From Siminovitchia terrae (GTDB lineage: Bacteria > Bacillota > Bacilli > Bacillales > Bacillaceae_C): DNA of 37,093 bases. Location: the NCBI RefSeq assembly GCF_003605405.2, contig NZ_QYTW02000041.1, forward strand, positions 1 to 37,093, written 5' to 3'. Each line of letters starts with the position of its first letter. The first letter of the stretch is position 1. Positions 32,793-37,093 of this stretch are shown here, one piece after another. The notes under the pieces are model-generated. The model worked only from the letters and a program-made list of their open reading frames with translations, searched no databases and was not told the DNA's origin. Position numbers and translations under genes: made by a program.

Positions 32793-32903
32793 AAATCTCT
32801 CCTAAAGCGACTGATCTTATATCTCTTTCCTTATTATATATGAAGCAAGACACTAAATGTAGTAAAACAGCTTTGGTAAAATCAAACTTTGCAGCTAAAG
32901 GGA

Positions 32904-32932
32904 TTGACACTTCATCTTACATTCTCTACACT
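32904..32932 (+). promoter_or_regulatory. SigA-type promoter of menA
   Basis: TTGACA (32904-32909) and TACACT (32927-32932) with a 17-nt spacer, about 35 nt upstream of the start codon. Confidence 0.75.
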
Positions 32933-32966
32933 TTATTAGGTGAATATGTTAAGGGAGAGGAATTTT

Positions 32967-33893
32967 ATGAATCTTCATGCTCAATCTGCCGTCCCAGCAG
33001 AAAAAGGCTGGCGGATTTGGTGGCGTCTAACTCGCCCGCATACATTGACGGCTGCGTTTGTGCCAGTGCTGTTGGGTACAGTTTTGGCTGCAAAATACTA
33101 CCCTATAGACAGCCTTCTTTTTGCAGCGATGCTTATAGCCAGTCTCCTTATACAGGCAGCTACCAATATGTTTAATGAATACTTTGATTTCGCAAGAGGC
33201 TTGGATACTAAGAATTCAGTCGGCATCGGCGGGGCTATCGTACGTAATGGGGTCAAACCTAGGATCGTCCTTGGATTGGGATTTGCCTTTCTAGGAGCAG
33301 CCCTGCTGCTTGGGATCTATATTTCCGCCAATACCAGCTGGTGGCTTGCGGTGATCGGCCTCGTTTGTATGGCAGCCGGGTATTTTTACACAGGGGGACC
33401 ATTTCCTATTGCCTATACTCCATTTGGAGAAATCACTTCCGGCTTTTTTATGGGTTTTGTTATTACGCAAATCGCTTATTTTATTCAAGCTGGAAAAATT
33501 GATTCCATCAGTATCCTTGTATCTATTCCCATTTCAATTTTGATTGGCTCCATATTATTAGCCAACAATATACGTGACTTGGATGGGGATAAGGAAAACG
33601 GAAGGAAAACAGTTGCCATACTCCTTGGCCGCGAAAAAGCTATTCAACTACTGGCAGCCATGTTTATTATTTCATATTTATTTATTTTAGTATTGATATT
33701 ATTCTTTTCTTTATCTCCATGGCTTCTTATCACATTTGCCAGTATTCCGAAAGCAGCCAGTGCGGTCAAAGGATTTATTGGAAAAACTGAGCCAATCCAG
33801 ATGATGCCCGCAATGAAAGCTACTGCACAGACAAATACAATTTTCGGATTTCTAATGGCCATCAGTTTTCTTATAAGCAACCTTTTGAAATAA
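32967..33893 (+). CDS. menA: DHNA polyprenyltransferase
   Basis: About 308 residues from the ATG at 32967 (MNLHAQSAVPAEKGW), with GGGAGAGGA upstream. UbiA-type membrane prenyltransferase that attaches the isoprenoid tail to DHNA. Aspartate motif 1 is NMFNEYFDFARGLD and motif 2 is NNIRDLDGDKENGRKT. About eight membrane spans are evident. It is divergent from menF and ends at a strong terminator. Confidence 0.95.
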   Translation: MNLHAQSAVPAEKGWRIWWRLTRPHTLTAAFVPVLLGTVLAAKYYPIDSLLFAAMLIASLLIQAATNMFNEYFDFARGLDTKNSVGIGGAIVRNGVKPRIVLGLGFAFLGAALLLGIYISANTSWWLAVIGLVCMAAGYFYTGGPFPIAYTPFGEITSGFFMGFVITQIAYFIQAGKIDSISILVSIPISILIGSILLANNIRDLDGDKENGRKTVAILLGREKAIQLLAAMFIISYLFILVLILFFSLSPWLLITFASIPKAASAVKGFIGKTEPIQMMPAMKATAQTNTIFGFLMAISFLISNLLK

Positions 33894-33895
33894 CC

Positions 33896-33927
33896 AACAT
33901 GCCCACTTTTTGGGGCATGTTTTTTTA
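33896..33927 (+). terminator. Terminator after menA
   Basis: ACATGCCC-ACTTTTT-GGGGCATGT followed by TTTTTT, 3 nt after the stop. Confidence 0.92.
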
Positions 33928-34025
33928 TTTCCGTCTAAAAATGAAATAAAGAAAAATAAATATAACAAGCCGGGATATTATTAGACCTAAAATCGCTCAT
34001 ACTAAAACATAAACACTAAAGGGAA

Positions 34026-34784
34026 GTGAACACCTTGCTAACAGAGCAACAATTAAATACATTAAAGAAGATACTATTGGAAGAGAAGCAAAATCTACAA
34101 GGAACCATAAATGCAAAAGACGGGATTTTGAATCATGAGAATGAGAAGGATAGTATGGAGCTCTCGTCATATGACAACCATCCTGCAGACTTGGGAACCG
34201 AACTATATGAGAGAGAAAAGGATATGGCGCTGTCTGTGCACGAAGAGGACCAATTAGGAAAAGTAGAAGCAGCGCTTTTCTCAATGGAAAAGGGTACTTA
34301 TGGAAAATGTGAAATATGCGAAAAGGAGATACCCTATGATCGCCTTGAAGTCATCCCATATGCAACAACATGTATCGAACATACTCCTGAGCGTTCGATA
34401 CCGAGTGATAGTCCGGCAGAACTGGATTATTTAAAGCCTGCCTATGATAACTCTTATGCCGGTCGGCATAAGGAAGAAGGTATTCGCGACTATCATGACA
34501 GCTTTCAGGAAGTGGCTAGATATGGTACATCTGAGACTCCTTCAGATTTTGAAGGCGACTTTGACAGTTATGAAGAGCTTTACCATGATAAGATTAGGGA
34601 TGGTTTTACTGAGGAATATGAGATGTTTACAGGAAACGATATGAAAACGAATGATGTAAAAGTATTCAAGACAGACGATGAACGGGAATATAAAGAAGAA
34701 TTAGATGACGAAGGGACAGACGCTCCCTTTGGAGATCTCCCCTATCATCAAACCGACGGCTATGTAGACAAAGATAAAGAATAG
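34026..34784 (+). CDS. yteA: TraR/DksA-type zinc finger protein YteA
   Basis: A 252-residue protein. A long N-terminal coiled coil (LLTEQQLNTLKKILLEEKQN) is followed by a C4-like zinc finger (GKCEICEKEIPYDRLEVIPY and ATTCIEH). An acidic C-terminal half of about 125 residues follows, typical of Bacillus YteA proteins. The start is GTG at 34026 or TTG at 34035; GGGAA lies upstream. It may modulate transcription or act as a sporulation-related factor, but the exact role is not established. Confidence 0.88.
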   Translation: MNTLLTEQQLNTLKKILLEEKQNLQGTINAKDGILNHENEKDSMELSSYDNHPADLGTELYEREKDMALSVHEEDQLGKVEAALFSMEKGTYGKCEICEKEIPYDRLEVIPYATTCIEHTPERSIPSDSPAELDYLKPAYDNSYAGRHKEEGIRDYHDSFQEVARYGTSETPSDFEGDFDSYEELYHDKIRDGFTEEYEMFTGNDMKTNDVKVFKTDDEREYKEELDDEGTDAPFGDLPYHQTDGYVDKDKE

Positions 34785-34823
34785 AAAAAAGAACCATTCC
34801 AACACTGGAATGGTTCTTTTTCT
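34785..34823. terminator. Bidirectional terminator (yteA / tRNA operon)
   Basis: AAAAAAGAACCATTCC-AACACT-GGAATGGTTCTTTTT between the convergent yteA gene and the last tRNA gene; T-tracts on both strands. Confidence 0.92.
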
Positions 34824-34827
34824 ATGA

Positions 34828-34899
34828 TGACCCCTACGGGATTCGAACCCGTGTTACCGCCGTGAAAGGGCGGTGTCTTAACCGCTTGACCAAGGGGCC
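34828..34899 (-). tRNA. tRNA-Glu (TTC)
   Basis: Cloverleaf with anticodon TTC in CCTTTCACGG. Acceptor GGCCCCT pairs with AGGGGTC. CCA is not encoded. Last gene of the minus-strand array. Confidence 0.96.
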
Positions 34900-34907
34900 A
34901 TACGATA

Positions 34908-34998
34908 TGGCGGAGAAGGAGGGATTTGAACCCTCGCGCCGCTTACGCGACCTACGCCCTTAGCAGGGGCGCCTCTTCAGCCTCTTGAGTACTTCCCC
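34908..34998 (-). tRNA. tRNA-Ser (GCT)
   Basis: Long variable arm. Anticodon GCT in CCTGCTAAGG, acceptor GGGGAAG/CTTCTCC, discriminator G, encoded CCA. Confidence 0.96.
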
Positions 34999-35053
34999 AC
35001 TATATTATTCATAAAAAACATTTATGTGAATAGTAAAAAAGGCGTAAAGAAAA

Positions 35054-35125
35054 CTCCGCAGGTAGGATTCGAACCTACGACCGATCGGTTAACAGCCGAT
35101 AGCTCTACCACTGAGCTACTGCGGA
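35054..35125 (-). tRNA. tRNA-Asn (GTT)
   Basis: Anticodon GTT in GCTGTTAACC. Acceptor TCCGCAG/CTGCGGA, discriminator G, CCA not encoded. Confidence 0.96.
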
Positions 35126-35126
35126 A

Positions 35127-35203
<77 letters not shown>

Positions 35204-35219
35204 TCACTTAAAATGAATT

Positions 35220-35293
35220 TGGAGCGGGTGATGGGAATCGAACCCACGACAACAGCTTGGAAGGCTGTAGTTTTACCACTAAACTACACCCGC
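35220..35293 (-). tRNA. tRNA-Gly (TCC), intact copy
   Basis: Anticodon TCC in CCTTCCAAGC. Acceptor GCGGGTG pairs fully with CACCCGC, discriminator T (usual for bacterial Gly), encoded CCA. This is the parental gene of the following chimeric copy. Confidence 0.96.
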
Positions 35294-35415
35294 ATGGTTT
35301 AAAATGGGGCGACTAATGGGAATCGAACCCACGACAACAGCTTGGAAGGCTGTAGTTTTACCACTAAACTACACCCGCATGGTTTAAAATGGGGCGACTA
35401 ATGGGAATCGAACCC
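35231..35415. repeat. 85-bp tandem duplication across tRNA-Gly/tRNA-His
   Basis: 35231-35315 is repeated exactly at 35316-35400, and the next 15-16 bp (ATGGGAATCGAACCCA, the T-arm shared by tRNA-Gly and tRNA-His) continue the match. The unit runs from the T-arm of Gly to the T-arm of His, as expected from unequal recombination at that short homology. Confidence 0.95.
35305..35378 (-). tRNA. Chimeric tRNA-Gly (TCC) with tRNA-His 3' end
   Basis: The 5' half, D-arm and anticodon arm (TCC) are identical to tRNA-Gly at 35220-35293. The 3' strand (TAGTCGC, discriminator C, CCA) is that of tRNA-His. The acceptor stem still pairs except for a G-G clash at 5:68, with wobbles at 4:69 and 7:66. The discriminator is C73 instead of the usual T/U for Gly. 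It may be non-functional, a poorly charged Gly tRNA or a misacylation risk. Confidence 0.85.
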
Positions 35416-35465
35416 ATGATGTCGGAGCCACAATCCGATGCGTTAACCACTTCGCCATAGCCGCC
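35390..35465 (-). tRNA. tRNA-His (GTG)
   Basis: Anticodon GTG in ATTGTGGC. Extra G-1 opposite C73 as required for His, acceptor otherwise fully paired, encoded CCA. Confidence 0.96.
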
Positions 35466-35494
35466 ATGCAGTGCCGTTGTATTGAACGTCTTAA

Positions 35495-35570
35495 TGGTGG
35501 CTCAGGACGGAATCGAACCGCCGACACAAGGATTTTCAGTCCTTTGCTCTACCGACTGAGCTACTGAGCC
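35495..35570 (-). tRNA. tRNA-Phe (GAA)
   Basis: Anticodon GAA in ACTGAAAATC. Acceptor GGCTCAG/CTGAGCC, encoded CCA. Confidence 0.97.
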
Positions 35571-35649
35571 ATATGTAATTAAGCTATGAGAAGTTTATAA
35601 CAGTCTCAGTAGCATAGAACTTCTATAAACTGCCTTATGCTTTTTAAAA

Positions 35650-35725
35650 TGGCGGTCCCGACGGGAATCGAACCCGCGATCTCCTGCGTGACAGGCAGGC
35701 ATGTTAACCGCTACACCACGGGACC
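35650..35725 (-). tRNA. tRNA-Asp (GTC)
   Basis: Anticodon GTC in CCTGTCACGC. Acceptor GGTCCCG/CGGGACC, discriminator G, encoded CCA. Confidence 0.97.
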
Positions 35726-35735
35726 TTTTATTAAA

Positions 35736-35809
<74 letters not shown>

Positions 35810-35824
35810 ACAATAGAATGAAAA

Positions 35825-35917
35825 TGGCGGAGGAAGAGGGATTCGAACCCCCGCGCGGTTTAACCCGCCTGTCGGTTTTCAAGACCGATCCCTTCAGCCA
35901 GACTTGGGTATTCCTCC
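35825..35917 (-). tRNA. tRNA-Ser (TGA)
   Basis: Long variable arm. Anticodon TGA in TCTTGAAAAC, acceptor GGAGGAA/TTCCTCC, discriminator G, encoded CCA. Confidence 0.96.
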
Positions 35918-35937
35918 AGTGAAAAAGAAAAGTAAAA

Positions 35938-36014
35938 TGGTGGACCTTGTAGGACTCGAACCTACGACCGGACGGTTATGAGCCGTCTGCTCTAACCAGC
36001 TGAGCTAAAGGTCC
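35938..36014 (-). tRNA. tRNA-Ile2 (CAT, lysidine type)
   Basis: Anticodon CAT. The body GGACCTTTAGCTCAG...AAGGTCC matches Bacillus tRNA-Ile2 rather than elongator Met. C34 is expected to become lysidine by TilS. Encoded CCA. Confidence 0.85.
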
Positions 36015-36020
36015 TACAAA

Positions 36021-36097
36021 TGGTAGCGGCGGAGGGGATCGAACCCACGACCTCACGGGTATGAACCGTACGCTCTAGCCAGCTGAGCTACGCCGCC
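36021..36097 (-). tRNA. Elongator tRNA-Met (CAT)
   Basis: Anticodon CAT in GGTTCATACC, body GGCGGCGTAGCTCAG as in Bacillus elongator Met. The T-stem has one T-T mismatch (50:64). Encoded CCA. Confidence 0.9.
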
Positions 36098-36120
36098 CAC
36101 ATAATACTATTTCATTTAAT

Positions 36121-36196
36121 TGGTGGAGCCTAGCGGGATCGAACCGCTGACCTCCTGCGTGCAAAGCAGGCGCTCTCCCAGCTGAGCTAAGGCCCC
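36121..36196 (-). tRNA. tRNA-Ala (TGC)
   Basis: Anticodon TGC in CTTTGCACG. Acceptor begins GGGGCCT with the G3-T70 identity wobble. Encoded CCA. Confidence 0.96.
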
Positions 36197-36212
36197 ATTG
36201 TATTTTATAAAG

Positions 36213-36289
36213 TGGTCGGGAAGACAGGATTTGAACCTGCGGCCCCTTGGTCCCAAACCAAGTGCTCTACCAAGCTGAGCTACTTCCCG
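36213..36289 (-). tRNA. tRNA-Pro (TGG)
   Basis: Anticodon TGG in GTTTGGGACC. Acceptor CGGGAAG/CTTCCCG, encoded CCA. Confidence 0.96.
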
Positions 36290-36304
36290 AGATAAAATAA
36301 GTAA

Positions 36305-36378
<74 letters not shown>

Positions 36379-36388
36379 AAAAGCCGAA

Positions 36389-36474
36389 TGCCGAGGACCG
36401 GAATCGAACCGGTACGGTAGTCACCTACCGCAGGATTTTAAGTCCTGTGCGTCTGCCAGTTCCGCCACCCCGGC
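36389..36474 (-). tRNA. tRNA-Leu (TAA)
   Basis: Long variable arm. Anticodon TAA in ACTTAAAATC, acceptor GCCGGGG/CCTCGGC with one wobble, CCA not encoded. Confidence 0.96.
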
Positions 36475-36483
36475 AAAATAAAG

Positions 36484-36555
36484 AGCGGAAGACGGGATTT
36501 GAACCCGCGACCCCCACCTTGGCAAGGTGGTGTTCTACCACTGAACTACTTCCGC
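36484..36555 (-). tRNA. tRNA-Gly (GCC)
   Basis: Anticodon GCC in CTTGCCAAGG. Acceptor GCGGAAG/CTTCCGC, discriminator T, CCA not encoded. Confidence 0.97.
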
Positions 36556-36561
36556 TTAATA

Positions 36562-36643
36562 TGCGGGTGAAGGGAGTCGAACCCCCACGCCTTACGGCAC
36601 TAGATCCTAAGTCTAGCGTGTCTGCCAATTCCACCACACCCGC
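36562..36643 (-). tRNA. tRNA-Leu (TAG)
   Basis: Long variable arm. Anticodon TAG in ACTTAGGATC, acceptor GCGGGTG/CACCCGC, CCA not encoded. Confidence 0.95.
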
Positions 36644-36647
36644 AAAA

Positions 36648-36723
36648 TGGTGAGCCATGCAGGATTCGAACCTGCGACCCTCTGATTAAAAGTCAGATGC
36701 TCTACCAACTGAGCTAATGGCTC
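36648..36723 (-). tRNA. tRNA-Lys (TTT)
   Basis: Anticodon TTT in ACTTTTAATC. Acceptor GAGCCAT/ATGGCTC, encoded CCA. Confidence 0.97.
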
Positions 36724-36776
36724 GTACTAAAATAGATCCCAGTCATTCGACATAATCGGACATAAAGAATTTACAA

Positions 36777-36852
<76 letters not shown>

Positions 36853-36858
36853 GTAATA

Positions 36859-36934
36859 TGGTGGAGGATGACGGGTTCGAACCGCCGACCCCCTGCTTGT
36901 AAGGCAGGTGCTCTCCCAGCTGAGCTAATCCTCC
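36859..36934 (-). tRNA. tRNA-Val (TAC)
   Basis: Anticodon TAC in CCTTACAAGC. Acceptor GGAGGAT/ATCCTCC, encoded CCA. First tRNA after the 5S gene. Confidence 0.97.
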
Positions 36935-37010
36935 GAAGTACAGGATGTACTAATGTATTCATTGCGACAGGACGTCGCGTTCTTAGCATGCCATCCTTAA
37001 TGTTGTCTGA

Positions 37011-37093
37011 TTGCCCGGCGACGTCCTGCTCTCACAAGGGGAAGCCCCTCACTACCATCGGCGCTGAAGAGCTTAACTTCCGTGTTCGGGATG
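37011..37093 (-). rRNA. rrf: 5S ribosomal RNA, 3' part (cut by the window)
   Basis: The complement of AACTTCCGTGTTCGG and CTACCATCGGCGCTGAAGAG is the conserved 5S core. The 3' end is near 37011 (CCGGGCA, helix I strand). Only about 83 nt lie in the window. The tRNA array follows it on the same strand, so an rrn operon must enter from the right. Confidence 0.92.

Noticed and set aside
36425-36658. Open frames across tRNA-Leu/Gly/Leu genes
   Set aside because: They are translations of tRNA genes and have no independent coding evidence.

Overview
The window reads as a chromosomal segment of a Bacillaceae species (Bacillota). The evidence is moderate-to-low G+C, strong AAGGAGG ribosome binding sites, TTG/GTG starts, a tandem glycine riboswitch, and Bacillus-type gene order (ytmA-like, ytlACD, ytkD, dps, ytzI, yidD, men genes, yteA). 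It also carries a 5S-linked tRNA array in the same order as the large B. subtilis trn clusters.

Layout. (1) 1-3.2 kb, minus strand: a tandem glycine riboswitch controls glyA-sdaAB-sdaAA, a route from glycine to serine to pyruvate. (2) 3.2-4.8 kb: a lipoprotein and an unknown protein. (3) 5.0-18.4 kb, minus strand: a 15-gene bacterial microcompartment (BMC) locus. In transcription order it encodes a hydantoinase/allantoinase-like amidohydrolase, an isochorismatase-fold amidase, UbiX, UbiD, a BMC-H shell protein, an unrecognised 311-residue protein, a BMC-H with a charged tail, another BMC-H, a flavoprotein-like protein, a BMC-P (EutN/CcmL) vertex protein, an adenine deaminase, a PF04199 cyclase-type hydrolase, a DUF1989 protein, an M20 hydrolase and a TrzA/SsnA-type aminohydrolase. 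It has no aldehyde or alcohol dehydrogenase, phosphotransacylase or B12/glycyl-radical enzyme. It is therefore not a Pdu/Eut/GRM-type metabolosome; the enzymes suggest stepwise C-N hydrolysis and decarboxylation of an N-heterocycle. (4) 18.8-24.6 kb: DUF2294 protein, ytmA-like hydrolase, an ABC importer (ytlA, ytlC, ytlD), Nudix hydrolase and small proteins. (5) 24.9-26.1 kb: dps, ytzI, yidD, DUF1540. (6) 26.1-33.9 kb: menaquinone genes menF-menD-menH-menB-menE (minus) and menA (plus); menC is absent here. (7) 34.0-37.1 kb: yteA, 22 tRNA genes or gene-like copies (all minus) and the 3' part of a 5S rRNA gene.

Two structural features stand out. A highly structured repeat of about 192 bp occurs five times, always in the same orientation, between 6.4 and 21.6 kb, mostly at gene borders of the BMC and ABC operons. 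In the tRNA array, an 85-bp tandem duplication created a chimeric tRNA-Gly whose 3' acceptor strand comes from tRNA-His.

Working model (inference): the ABC importer or another carrier brings in a nitrogen heterocycle. Deaminases, ring-opening hydrolases and amidases strip it, with UbiD removing a carboxyl group, partly inside a protein shell. If the end product is glycine or a glycine derivative, the neighbouring glycine-riboswitch operon would be the natural drain to pyruvate and ammonia.
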